NCBI RefSeq assembly: GCF_900119315.1
Contig: NZ_LT827010.1
Location: 7,558,001-7,622,000, forward strand
Origin: Actinoplanes sp. SE50/110
Lineage (GTDB): Bacteria; Actinomycetota; Actinomycetes; Mycobacteriales; Micromonosporaceae
Direction of reading: 5' to 3'
DNA length: 64,000 bases
Part shown: piece by piece, positions 1-9,726 of the stretch
Layout of the letters: each line of letters opens with the position of its first letter
Position numbering within the stretch: the first letter of the stretch is position 1
The notes under the pieces: generated by a model
What the model was told of the DNA's origin: nothing
Seen by the model: only the letters and a program-made list of their open reading frames with translations
Database searches by the model: none
Program-made: the position numbers and the translations under genes

Positions 1-359
1 ACCTGCGGGTCCGGCTGCGCGAGGCGGCCGAGATCGTGCACACCCGTTTCCAGTCGAACGCGCACCTGATGCACGCCGCCCGCCGGCTGTTCATCGCCGG
101 CGAGACCGATCCGCACGCTCAGGAGCAGATGACCTCGACCCGCGGGAAGCTGCTGTCCGCGGTCACCGCGGTGCTGGAGCCGGACGCCGACCGGCTGCGC
201 GTCACGCCGGGTGAGGCGGCCCGGCTGCTGCTGCTCTACTGCGGCGCCAACACGTTCGGCCCGTTCGCCGACGGCGAGGCGTTCAGCGGCGCCGAGCTGG
301 CGTCGCTGCTGCTCGACGGCATTCTGTCCGCCACATCTGGGGAGCCAGCGAAGTGCTGA
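1..359 (+). CDS. TetR/AcrR-family regulator, C-terminal part (5' end outside the window)
   Basis: The frame is already open at the left edge, so only about 118 C-terminal residues are visible and the DNA-binding helix-turn-helix lies outside. What remains is an all-helical, Ala/Leu-rich segment ending in residues typical of TetR ligand-binding domains. The stop codon at 357-359 overlaps the GTG start of the following ABC exporter subunit at 353, so the genes are translationally coupled. The likely role is local repressor of that exporter. The family call rests on the fold-like composition and on context, not on a diagnostic motif. Confidence 0.6.
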   Translation, partial: LRVRLREAAEIVHTRFQSNAHLMHAARRLFIAGETDPHAQEQMTSTRGKLLSAVTAVLEPDADRLRVTPGEAARLLLLYCGANTFGPFADGEAFSGAELASLLLDGILSATSGEPAKC

Positions 360-2089
360 TGAAACTGCTTCGCGTCCACCTGCGGCCGTACTGGAACACG
401 ATCGGCCTGATCGTGCTCTTCCAGTTCCTGCAGACGCTCGCGACGCTCTACCTACCGACGTTGAACGCCGACATCATCGACAACGGCGTGATCAAGGGCG
501 ACACCGGCTACGTGATGCGGATCGGCGGCGGGATGCTCGGCATCACCGTGCTGCAGATCGCCGCCCAGATCGTCGCCGTCTACTTCGGGGCGCGCACCGC
601 GATGGCGGTCGGCCGCGACCTGCGCGAGTCGATCTTCACCCGGGTGCAGACCTTCTCGGCCCGCGAGGTCGGCCAGTTCGGCGCGCCGTCGCTGATCACC
701 CGCACCACCAACGACGTGCAGCAGATCCAGATGCTGGTGCTGCTCACCTTCACGCTGATGGTCTCGGCGCCGATCATGTGCGTCGGCGGCATCGTGCTCG
801 CGCTGCGCCAGGACGTGCCGCTCTCCGGGCTGCTGCTGGTGATCATCCCGGTCCTGATCGGCGTGGTCGGCCTGATCATCAGCCGGATGCGGCCGCTGTT
901 CCGCAGCCTGCAGGTCAAGATCGACCGGGTGAACCAGGTGATGCGCGAGCAGATCACCGGCATCCGGGTGATCCGGGCGTTCGTCCGCGACGAGCGCGAG
1001 CAGGCACGGTACGAGGTGGCCAACAACGACGTCACCCAGGTCTCGCTGAGAGCCGGCAAGATCATGGCGTTGATGTTCCCGACCGTCATGCTGATCGTGA
1101 ACCTGTCCAGCGTGGCCGTGCTCTGGTTCGGCGGGCACCGGATCGACAGCGGCGCGATGCAGGTCGGCGCGCTCACCGCGTTCCTCAGCTACCTCATGCA
1201 GATCCTGATGTCGATCATGATGGCCACCTTCATGTTCATCATGATCCCGCGAGCCGAGGTCTGCGCCGAGCGGATCCAGGAGGTGACCGCCACCGAGACG
1301 TCGGTGACGCCGCCCGCGGCGCCGGTCACCGAGGTGACCCGGCACGGCGAGTTGGAGCTGCGGGCGGTCAGTTTCCACTATCCCGGGGCCGAGGCCCCGG
1401 TCCTCTCCGACGTACGGCTCATCGCCCGACCGCGGGAAGTTACCGCGATCATCGGGTCCACCGGCAGCGGCAAGACGACCCTGCTCAACCTGATCCCGCG
1501 GCTGTTCGACGCGACCGAGGGCGCCGTGCTGGTCGACGGCGTCGACGTCCGCGAGCTCGACCCCGACCTGCTGTCCCGGCTGGTCGGCATCGTGCCGCAG
1601 CGGCCCTACCTGTTCACCGGCACGATCGCGACCAACCTGCGGTACGGCAACCCGGACGCCACCGACGACGAGCTCTGGGCGGCGCTGGAGATCGCCCAGG
1701 CCAGGAGCTTCGTGGAGAAGATGGACGGCCGGCTGGACGCGCCCATCGCCCAGGGTGGCACCAACGTGTCCGGCGGGCAGCGGCAGCGGCTGGCGATCGC
1801 CCGCGCGCTGGTGCACCGGCCGGAGATCTACCTGTTCGACGACTCCTTCTCGGCTCTCGACTACGCGACCGACGCAGCGTTGCGGGCCGCGCTGACCGAC
1901 CACATCGCCGACGCCACCGTGGTGATCGTGGCGCAGCGGGTCAGCACCATCCGCGACGCCGACCGGATCGTGGTGCTCGACGACGGCAGGGTCGTCGGGA
2001 CGGGCACGCACGAGGAACTCATGGACGGCAATCCGACGTACCGCGAAATCGTTCTTTCCCAGCTCACCGAGCAGGAGGCAAACGCGTGA
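353..2089 (+). CDS. ABC exporter half-transporter with degenerate ATPase site (heterodimer subunit 1)
   Basis: 578 residues with fused domains: about six membrane helices in residues 15-310, then a nucleotide-binding domain. Walker A GSTGSGKTT is near residue 370, signature VSGGQRQR near 473, Walker B IYLFDDSFSALD near 491. The residue after the Walker B aspartate is Asp, not the catalytic Glu, and the switch-loop His is replaced by Gln (AQRVST). This pair of changes is the hallmark of the degenerate subunit in heterodimeric exporters of the TM287/288, BmrCD and MdlAB type. It overlaps the upstream regulator by 7 nt and the downstream partner by 4 nt. Substrate is unknown; multidrug or lipid export is the family role. 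Confidence 0.93.
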   Translation: MLMKLLRVHLRPYWNTIGLIVLFQFLQTLATLYLPTLNADIIDNGVIKGDTGYVMRIGGGMLGITVLQIAAQIVAVYFGARTAMAVGRDLRESIFTRVQTFSAREVGQFGAPSLITRTTNDVQQIQMLVLLTFTLMVSAPIMCVGGIVLALRQDVPLSGLLLVIIPVLIGVVGLIISRMRPLFRSLQVKIDRVNQVMREQITGIRVIRAFVRDEREQARYEVANNDVTQVSLRAGKIMALMFPTVMLIVNLSSVAVLWFGGHRIDSGAMQVGALTAFLSYLMQILMSIMMATFMFIMIPRAEVCAERIQEVTATETSVTPPAAPVTEVTRHGELELRAVSFHYPGAEAPVLSDVRLIARPREVTAIIGSTGSGKTTLLNLIPRLFDATEGAVLVDGVDVRELDPDLLSRLVGIVPQRPYLFTGTIATNLRYGNPDATDDELWAALEIAQARSFVEKMDGRLDAPIAQGGTNVSGGQRQRLAIARALVHRPEIYLFDDSFSALDYATDAALRAALTDHIADATVVIVAQRVSTIRDADRIVVLDDGRVVGTGTHEELMDGNPTYREIVLSQLTEQEANA

Positions 2090-4062
2090 CCGCGCCGAAC
2101 AGGCCGCCGGCGCGGCCGATGGGCGGCCCGCCGGCCGCCCGGATGATGATGGGGGCCGGCGGCCCGCCGGAGAAACTGCAGGACTTCAAGGGCTCCACCA
2201 AGCGCCTGCTGCGGATGCTCGCACCGCAACGGGCCCTGGTCGGGGTGGTGCTGCTGTTCGGTGTGGCCTCGGTCTTCCTGTCGGTGCTCGGCCCGCGCCT
2301 GCTCGGCCACGCCACCGACGTGATCTTCAACGGCGTGGTCGGCAAGATGCTGGGCCGGACCCTGCCGCCCGGGGTGACCAAGGAGCAGGCCGTCGAGGGC
2401 CTGCGCCAGCGGGGCAACACCAAGTTCGCCGACCTGCTGGCCGGGATGAACGACGTGATCCCCGGCCGAGGCATCGACTTCGACAAGCTGATGCACGTGC
2501 TGGCCTGGGTGGTCGTGGTCTACCTGTTCGCCTGGGTGTTCGGCGTACTGCAGGGCCGGATCACCGCCCGGGTGGTGCAGACCGCGGTGTACGACCTGCG
2601 CAACCAGGTCGAGGCGAAGCTGTCCCGGCTGCCGCTGTCGTATTTCGACAAGCAGCCGCGCGGTGAGGTGCTCAGCCGCGCCACCAACGACACCGACAAC
2701 ATCGCGCAGACCCTGCAGCAGACCTTCGCCCAGCTGGTCACCGCACTGCTGACCGTGGTCGGCGTGCTCGGCATGATGTTCTGGATCTCGCCGCTGCTCG
2801 CACTGATCGCGCTGGTCACCATCCCGCTGTCGTTCTTCCTGACCACTTTCATCGGCAAGCGGGCGCAGCCCCAGTTCGTCGCCCAGTGGAAGACGACCGG
2901 CCAGCTCAACGGCCACATCGAGGAGATGTTCACCGGACACTCGCTGGTCAAGGTGTTCGGCCGGCAGCAGGAGGCGGAGGGCACGTTCCGCGAGCACAAC
3001 GACCGGTTGTTCGCCTCCAGCTTCCGCGCCCAGTTCATCTCCGGCCTGATCCAGCCGGCCATGATGTTCATCAGCAACGTGAACTACGTGCTGGTGGCGG
3101 TGGTCGGCGCGCTGCGGGTGACGTCCGGGTCGCTGACCCTCGGCGAGGTGCAGGCGTTCATCCAGTACTCGCGCCAGTTCAGCCAGCCGCTGACCCAGGT
3201 GGCCAGCATGGCGAACCTGGTGCAGTCCGGCATCGCCTCGGCCGAGCGGGTGTTCGCCCTGCTCGATGCGCAGGAGCAGAGCCCGGAGCCGGCCGTCCGG
3301 GAGATGCCGCCGGTGCAGGGGCGGATCGCGTTCGAGAACGTGTCGTTCCGCTACCTGCCGGACAAGCCGCTGATCGAGAACCTGTCGCTGGCCGTCGAGC
3401 CGGGCCAGACGGTGGCGATCGTCGGCCCGACCGGGGCCGGCAAGACGACGCTGGTCAACCTGCTGATGCGGTTCTACGACGTGACCGGTGGCCGGATCAC
3501 CCTGGACGGGGTGGACATCGCCACCATGCCGCGCGAGCAGCTGCGCGAGCAGATCGGGATGGTGCTGCAGGACACCTGGCTGTTCGGCGGGACGATCGCG
3601 GAGAACCTGGCGTACGGCGCCGACGACCACGACCAGGCGGCGATCGTGCGGGCATCCGAGGCCGCGCACGTCGACGGCTTCGTGCGGACGCTGCCGGACG
3701 GCTACGAGACCAGGATCGACGAGGAGGGCTCGAACGTCAGCGCCGGGCAGAAACAGCTGATCACGATCGCCCGGGCGTTCCTCGCCGAGCCCAGCATCCT
3801 GATCCTGGACGAGGCCACCAGCTCGGTCGACACCCGCACCGAGGTGCTGATCCAGCGGGCGATGAACACCCTGCGCACCGGCCGGACCAGCTTCGTCATC
3901 GCGCACCGGCTCTCCACCATCCGCGACGCCGACCTGATCCTGGTCATGGAGAACGGCACCATCGTCGAACAGGGCACCCACGACGAGCTGATCGCGGCCG
4001 AGGGGGCTTACGCGCGCCTCTACTCGGCGCAGTTCGCCCAGGCCGTCGCCGAGGTCGACTGA
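2086..4062 (+). CDS. ABC exporter half-transporter with catalytic ATPase site (heterodimer subunit 2)
   Basis: 658 residues. The GTG start at 2086 overlaps the preceding stop (GTGA), so the two subunits are probably made in equal amounts. An N-terminal Pro/Gly/Met-rich cytoplasmic stretch of about 35 residues precedes the membrane domain (to about residue 390). The nucleotide-binding domain has Walker A GPTGAGKTT near 447, Walker B ILILDEATSSVDT with the catalytic Glu near 572, and the switch His (IAHRLST) near 606. Its signature reads VSAGQ rather than SGGQ. In the dimer this variant would face the degenerate Walker site of subunit 1, leaving one consensus ATP site. A hairpin terminator follows 150 nt downstream. 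Confidence 0.94.
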   Translation: MTAPNRPPARPMGGPPAARMMMGAGGPPEKLQDFKGSTKRLLRMLAPQRALVGVVLLFGVASVFLSVLGPRLLGHATDVIFNGVVGKMLGRTLPPGVTKEQAVEGLRQRGNTKFADLLAGMNDVIPGRGIDFDKLMHVLAWVVVVYLFAWVFGVLQGRITARVVQTAVYDLRNQVEAKLSRLPLSYFDKQPRGEVLSRATNDTDNIAQTLQQTFAQLVTALLTVVGVLGMMFWISPLLALIALVTIPLSFFLTTFIGKRAQPQFVAQWKTTGQLNGHIEEMFTGHSLVKVFGRQQEAEGTFREHNDRLFASSFRAQFISGLIQPAMMFISNVNYVLVAVVGALRVTSGSLTLGEVQAFIQYSRQFSQPLTQVASMANLVQSGIASAERVFALLDAQEQSPEPAVREMPPVQGRIAFENVSFRYLPDKPLIENLSLAVEPGQTVAIVGPTGAGKTTLVNLLMRFYDVTGGRITLDGVDIATMPREQLREQIGMVLQDTWLFGGTIAENLAYGADDHDQAAIVRASEAAHVDGFVRTLPDGYETRIDEEGSNVSAGQKQLITIARAFLAEPSILILDEATSSVDTRTEVLIQRAMNTLRTGRTSFVIAHRLSTIRDADLILVMENGTIVEQGTHDELIAAEGAYARLYSAQFAQAVAEVD

Positions 4063-4074
4063 GCACCACGGCAC

Positions 4075-4206
4075 GGCACCAGCAGGACCGAGCGACGCGG
4101 CACCAGCAGGACCGAGCAACGCGGCACCGACAAGACCGAGCAACGCGGCACCGACAAGACCGAGCAACACGGCACCGGCAAGACCGAGCAACACGGCACC
4201 AGCAAA
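4075..4206. repeat. 24-bp tandem repeat, five and a half copies
   Basis: Units begin at 4075, 4099, 4123, 4147, 4171 and (partial) 4195. Each starts GGCACC and carries ACCGAGC, with variation mainly at positions 7-12. The array lies between the exporter stop and a hairpin terminator. It has no start codon or ribosome site of its own, so I treat it as non-coding. Confidence 0.9.
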
Positions 4207-4210
4207 AGGG

Positions 4211-4240
4211 AGCGGGGGCGGCCGGATGGCCGCCCCCGCT
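4211..4240. terminator. Intergenic hairpin, probably a bidirectional terminator
   Basis: A perfect 13-bp inverted repeat (4211-4223 with 4228-4240) encloses a 4-nt loop. It sits between two convergent genes, the ABC exporter on plus and the Calx-beta protein on minus. There is no strong U-tract on either side, which is common in high-GC actinomycetes. Confidence 0.8.
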
Positions 4241-4259
4241 GTTTCGGGTCAGGTGATGA

Positions 4260-7200
4260 CTACTTGATGGTGATGGCCTTGCTGGACGAGTAGCCGGCGT
4301 TGATGCCCAGGCTGCTGCTGCCCGAAACCATGGCCCGCACCGTCAGCTTGGTGCCCGACTTGAAGCTGTACGAGCCCTTGAAGCCGCTCGACGTCGTCTT
4401 GCCGGAGCCGACCGTCACCCACTTGCTGCCGCTCTTGCGCTGGATGGTGACCGTCTGGCCGGAGGCCTTCGGGTTCCCGTTGACCGTCACGCCCAGCTTG
4501 CCCTTGCTCGTCGAGAGCGTCAGCCCCGGCGACTGGTTCAGCTTGACGACCCGGATCGACGTCGCGCCGCCCACCTCGGCCTGCACGTAGAACGCCCAGC
4601 CGGTGGTCGCCGTGAGCGACTTGAACTTGTACATCCCGGAAGCGTCGGCCGTCACGGTGTCGATCAGCTTCAGGTCCTTCTTGTCCATCTCGGGCAGGGC
4701 CGCGCCGTACAGCATGACCTTGGTGCCCGGGGTGGCCTTGCCCCACGCGGTGACCGCGCCGGCGCCGGCCGCCGGACCGGTGAGCATCAGCGTCGGGGTG
4801 ACCGGTGCCACCGTGTCGTCCGACTTGATGGTGACGGTCGAGTCTCCACTGGTGATCTGCGCGCCCAACGGGTTGGCGTTGCTGAGCCGCACGGAGAAGG
4901 TCTCGTCGTCCTCCATGTCCGAGTCGTTGATGATGGGGACCTTGATGCTGGTCTTCATCGTGCCCGGCGGGATCGTCAGAGTGCCCTTGGTGAGCGTGTA
5001 GTCCTTGCCCGCCTTGGCGGTGCCGTCCGAGGTGTTGTACTGGACGGTCACGTTCTGCGTGGTCGACGTCGCGTCACCGTTGAAGGTCAGGTCGATCGGC
5101 ACCTCGGCAGTGCCGTCCTTCTCGTTCACGGTCGTGTCGCCGATGGCGATCGCCGGCGGCAGGTCCAGCGGGTCGTCCGCGATCTTGTAGGTTCCGACAG
5201 CCGGCGTGAAGCCGGTCGGCACGCCGGTGGTCTCGTTCGCGGTGACGGTGAAGCCCTCGGTCGGCTCGTCGATCTGGTCGTCCAGCGTCGGGAACGACCA
5301 GGTGTAGCCGCCACCGACGCTCGGAATATCGGTCAGCTCACCGGAGTACCCGGCCGGCACCGCGATCGACGTGGTTGCCAGGCTGGCCGGCACGGTGAAG
5401 TCGGTGCCCGTGGTGGCCGCGTTGGTCTCCGTGCCGCCCACGGTCAGACCCAGCTTGTACGCGTACTCGGAAACCCCGACGATCTTGCCGGTGACGGTGA
5501 TCGGCTGGCCCTCGGTCGCGTTGCTGCTGTTGAAGGTCAGCGTCGGCTGCGCGTCGTCGTTGCCGATCGTGACCCGCGCGGTGTGCTGGACGTCCGGCGT
5601 GTTCGTGTTGGTGACGTCGCTGCTGGCGGTGGTGAAGTCGACGCTGAAGACCTGGTCCCGCTCGTAGACGGTGTCACCGTTGATCGGGATGCTCAGGTAT
5701 CCGGTCGTGTCGCCGGCCTTGATCGTCACCGTGCTGTCGGTGGGGACGGTGTAGTCATTGTCACCGGGCACACCGTTGCTGGTGCCCACGGCGGTGCCGG
5801 CATGGAACGTCGTGGTGAAAACCGTGTCGGACGGCGAGGCGCCGCTCATCACGATCGGCACCTTCGCGAACGAGGTACCGCTGTTGCCCTCGCTCACCGA
5901 GACGTCACCGACGTTGAAGGTCGGCTTGGCGTCCGACTCCCCCGCCTCACTGAGAGTGATGGTGGTGTCGCCGCTGACCGCGCCGATGGTGCTGGTCGAG
6001 CTGGTGACGTCGATGGAGAAGGTTTCCGAGTTCTCCTTGACCACGTCACCGTAGACGGTGATGGGGATGTCGCCGTACCAGCTCGTGGTGTCCGTGCCGG
6101 CCGGAATGGTGAAGCTGCCCGAGGCGGCCTTGTAGTCGGAGCCCGCAGTGGCGGAGCCGTCCCTGGTCGCCCAGTCGATCTTCACCGGTACGGGGTAGGT
6201 ACCCGCGGCGACGGTAACCCTGACCTTCTGAACCCTCTCGCCCGAGTCGCCCTCCGGGAACACTCCCGGCGATGTGCTGACCGAGGCGAGGGTGACTGCC
6301 GGGCCCGCATCGTTGTCGTTGATGACTCCGACGCCCGTCGACTTCGTGCCGATCGTTACGCCAACCGCACTGCTGTTGGCACTGCTCAGGACCTCTTTGA
6401 CGTTCTCCGCGCCCTCGAAGTTGACGTCATTGTCGGTCGGCACCGCGATCGTCCGGGTCGTGGAGTAGGCCGCGATCGTGGCCACGTTGGGCGTGGTGCT
6501 GCTGCCCGGGGTGGTGACATCTGACGGGCTGCCAGCGGAGGAGCCGGTCATCGTCGTGCCGGCCGCGGTGTAGTAGCCGACGGACAGGTTGGTCGCGTCG
6601 GACGGGCGGTCCAGGGTCACCGGGAAGTTGAGCGCCCCGCCCTCGGTAACCGCGGACGTCGCATCGCCGATCGACGCCACCGGCGTAGGGTCGTCATCGG
6701 TGATGGTAATGGTGCTCTTGCTCGCGCCTACGTTGGTCGCCAATACCACAGGGGTGTCCGTGGCCTGCACGGTGAAGGACTGCCCATTGGTAGCCGTCTC
6801 GTCGACGTTGTCGTCGTACAGCTGAACGGTGGTGGTGCCGGTGTACGTGTACGCCGGGATGGTGATCACCGCGGTCGCCGGCAGCGCGTCGTAGTCCCGC
6901 AGCACGCCACCGGCGGAGGTGGCGTTCTTCAGCGGGTCGACGTCCGCGCCGTTGACCGTGGAGACCGGGATGCTGATGTCGTGCGGTAGCGGCGCGGTCA
7001 GCGTGGCGGTGACCGTCACCGTCTTCTGGGTGACGTTGCCCTGTGCGTCCTTGGTCGCGGTCTCCGCCACGGTCGAGGTCGACGGCGTCAGCCCGAAGGT
7101 CGGGTAGACGGATACCGCGTAGATCGTCCCGGTGCCCGACTTGGTGTTGCCCAGGGTGTCCGTGGCCACCAGGCTGAACGTCTCGTCGGCGGTGTCCGCG

Positions 7201-7598
7201 TCGGCCGCCGTGTCCACCGTCACCGTGGTCGAGTTGTTCGAGCTGGCCGCGGTGCCCGGGAAGGTGATCGAGGTCTTGCTGGGGGTGGCGGTGAAGTCGC
7301 TGGCCCCTGAGCTCGCCGAGCCCGCCGCGGTGGCGATGGTGAAGTCGCCAGGAGAGCTGCCGGTGTAGGTCAGCGTGAAGGTGACCTTGCTGCCTTCCCA
7401 GTTCCCGGCATCGGTGATGGTCAGGTTGTCAACGGTGGAGGGGTTGGCTGCCAGCGCCGGCGCGGGCACCATCACAGCCGGGGCGAAGGCCGCCGCGGCC
7501 GCTGCCACGGTCGCCAGAACTGTCCGGATCCGAGGTCGTCCCCAGAACGTGAACGGCACTCGCTCGTGCGACGCCGCTTGGATTGGTCGATGACCCAT
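4260..7598 (-). CDS. Large secreted Calx-beta repeat protein, putative surface adhesin
   Basis: 1112 residues. The N-terminus has a basic stretch, a hydrophobic Ala-rich core and an APALA-type cleavage site near residue 50, so it is secreted. About seven Calx-beta modules follow, recognisable by repeating blocks such as SEGNSG, DNDV/DDE...E and GTLTIPPGT; this fold binds calcium and is typical of adhesins. The last 180 residues are different: a carboxypeptidase-regulatory-like or Ig-like segment, then a basic Ser/Lys-rich tail. No sortase motif or membrane anchor is visible. The ATG at 7598 has an AGGAAG ribosome site. A probable c-di-GMP riboswitch lies in its leader, so expression is likely tied to c-di-GMP. 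Binding partner unknown. Confidence 0.85.
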   Translation of the reverse strand: MGHRPIQAASHERVPFTFWGRPRIRTVLATVAAAAAAFAPAVMVPAPALAANPSTVDNLTITDAGNWEGSKVTFTLTYTGSSPGDFTIATAAGSASSGASDFTATPSKTSITFPGTAASSNNSTTVTVDTAADADTADETFSLVATDTLGNTKSGTGTIYAVSVYPTFGLTPSTSTVAETATKDAQGNVTQKTVTVTATLTAPLPHDISIPVSTVNGADVDPLKNATSAGGVLRDYDALPATAVITIPAYTYTGTTTVQLYDDNVDETATNGQSFTVQATDTPVVLATNVGASKSTITITDDDPTPVASIGDATSAVTEGGALNFPVTLDRPSDATNLSVGYYTAAGTTMTGSSAGSPSDVTTPGSSTTPNVATIAAYSTTRTIAVPTDNDVNFEGAENVKEVLSSANSSAVGVTIGTKSTGVGVINDNDAGPAVTLASVSTSPGVFPEGDSGERVQKVRVTVAAGTYPVPVKIDWATRDGSATAGSDYKAASGSFTIPAGTDTTSWYGDIPITVYGDVVKENSETFSIDVTSSTSTIGAVSGDTTITLSEAGESDAKPTFNVGDVSVSEGNSGTSFAKVPIVMSGASPSDTVFTTTFHAGTAVGTSNGVPGDNDYTVPTDSTVTIKAGDTTGYLSIPINGDTVYERDQVFSVDFTTASSDVTNTNTPDVQHTARVTIGNDDAQPTLTFNSSNATEGQPITVTGKIVGVSEYAYKLGLTVGGTETNAATTGTDFTVPASLATTSIAVPAGYSGELTDIPSVGGGYTWSFPTLDDQIDEPTEGFTVTANETTGVPTGFTPAVGTYKIADDPLDLPPAIAIGDTTVNEKDGTAEVPIDLTFNGDATSTTQNVTVQYNTSDGTAKAGKDYTLTKGTLTIPPGTMKTSIKVPIINDSDMEDDETFSVRLSNANPLGAQITSGDSTVTIKSDDTVAPVTPTLMLTGPAAGAGAVTAWGKATPGTKVMLYGAALPEMDKKDLKLIDTVTADASGMYKFKSLTATTGWAFYVQAEVGGATSIRVVKLNQSPGLTLSTSKGKLGVTVNGNPKASGQTVTIQRKSGSKWVTVGSGKTTSSGFKGSYSFKSGTKLTVRAMVSGSSSLGINAGYSSSKAITIK

Positions 7599-7611
7599 TC
7601 TCTTCCTGTCT

Positions 7612-7700
7612 CCTTCGGCGGCTGGGCAACCTCCAGCAGGGAGGTCCCTGGCTTTGCGTCCTCGTCATCGGAACGAGGTTGCCTGTTCGGGTACCGCACC
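7612..7700 (-). promoter_or_regulatory. Probable c-di-GMP-I (GEMM) riboswitch in the Calx-beta leader
   Basis: Read on the minus strand, the leader has GGCAACC, a 6-bp hairpin (CCTCGT / ACGAGG), then ACGCAAAGCC, then a second hairpin with ACCTCC / GGAGGT arms, ending GCCGCCGAAGGAG just before the ribosome site. The block GGCAA(A)CC - hairpin - GGACGCAAAGCC is the conserved core of the GEMM-I class. The outer P1 pairing is less clear than in textbook examples. Secreted, adhesin-like proteins are common GEMM-I targets. Boundaries are approximate. Confidence 0.78.
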
Positions 7701-7887
7701 TTGGGGCGGTCGGGGCACCGGGGAACCCGGCCCTCAGCAGCGCGAACACGGGGACTGAAGATCCACGTGAGGCGACGCCATCCGTAATCTAACCGGCATA
7801 ACGGGCTCTTTTCGGCGGAACGCCTAATTCGTCCTAAGAAACCCGGCAGCGACCCCTGTCGATCAGGCGTAGTGCCCTGTCAACCCG

Positions 7888-7928
7888 ATCAGTACCGGAC
7901 GGAAACCTTCCCGTCGCCCGGGACTGAT
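7888..7928 (+). promoter_or_regulatory. Stem-loop in the alkaline phosphatase leader
   Basis: Nested inverted repeats ATCAGT/ACTGAT (7888-7893, 7923-7928), CCGG/CCGG and GACGG/CCGTC close on an 8-nt loop. The structure lies 40 nt before the phosphatase start. I do not recognise it as a known riboswitch. It may be an mRNA leader element or incidental. Confidence 0.4.
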
Positions 7929-7967
7929 GCCCTGGGGCCGGTCAATCAGATTAGGGAGTGCGCAACT

Positions 7968-9314
<1,347 letters not shown>

Positions 9315-9334
9315 ATGCGATAGCAGGAAATGAA

Positions 9335-9363
9335 GCGAGGGCCGGGGATTCCCCGGCCCTCGC
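9335..9363 (+). terminator. Terminator hairpin after the alkaline phosphatase
   Basis: A perfect 13-bp GC-rich stem (9335-9347 with 9351-9363) with a 3-nt loop begins 20 nt after the stop codon. There is no U-tract. Confidence 0.85.
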
Positions 9364-9726
9364 GGCTTCACACCGACCAACTTCAAGATCAAATTTTTCA
9401 TGTACGCGCATCCGCCGGGGTGCGGACCGCATGCTCCCGCGCGGGCCGGGCCACGGCGATCTGGCCGCTGCGCGTCCAGGGCGATCACCGCGGCCCTTCA
9501 CTGTCCGCGGGTGGCTGCGGTTCACCCCGAAAACCTCCCTGGCCGCGGCGTTGCGCCGCGCATCGGTGTCGCCCTTTCCGACCCGGCGGCGTCGTGCCGC
9601 GCATGGGTGTCGGATGGCAGCAGCTCGGCGCGTACCACCGGGCAGTGACCTCTCAACCCCCGCGACGTTGCGCCGCGCATCGGTGGTGAGGGGTGGCGGC
9701 CGCGCGGCGTACACCGGCAATCGGGT
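9364..9726. other. Intergenic region with a short repeated motif and no gene recognised
   Basis: The region lies between two convergent genes. Apart from the three-copy motif listed separately and an AT-rich patch near 9385-9400, I see no start with a ribosome site and no protein of plausible composition. Confidence 0.6.
9545..9688. repeat. Three dispersed copies of a ~25-bp motif
   Basis: Near-identical blocks containing TTGCGCCGCGCATCGGTG or close variants occur at about 9545-9571, 9586-9612 and 9662-9688. Each contains the palindromic core GCGCCGCGC or a one-base variant. Spacing is irregular, 41 and 76 nt. Confidence 0.75.

Noticed and set aside
1861..4194. 777-codon open frame antisense to the ABC exporter
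   Set aside because: It is the reverse shadow of a clear ABC gene: composition is His/Asp/Leu/Gly-rich, no domain is recognisable, and there is no ribosome site. High GC keeps such frames open.
4075..4206. CRISPR array
   Set aside because: The repeats are contiguous with no spacers, so it is a simple tandem array. No cas gene or spaced repeat was found anywhere in the window.
5583..6524. 313-codon open frame antisense to the Calx-beta gene
   Set aside because: No recognisable domain, and it lies entirely within the Calx-beta repeats, which are clearly coding on the other strand.
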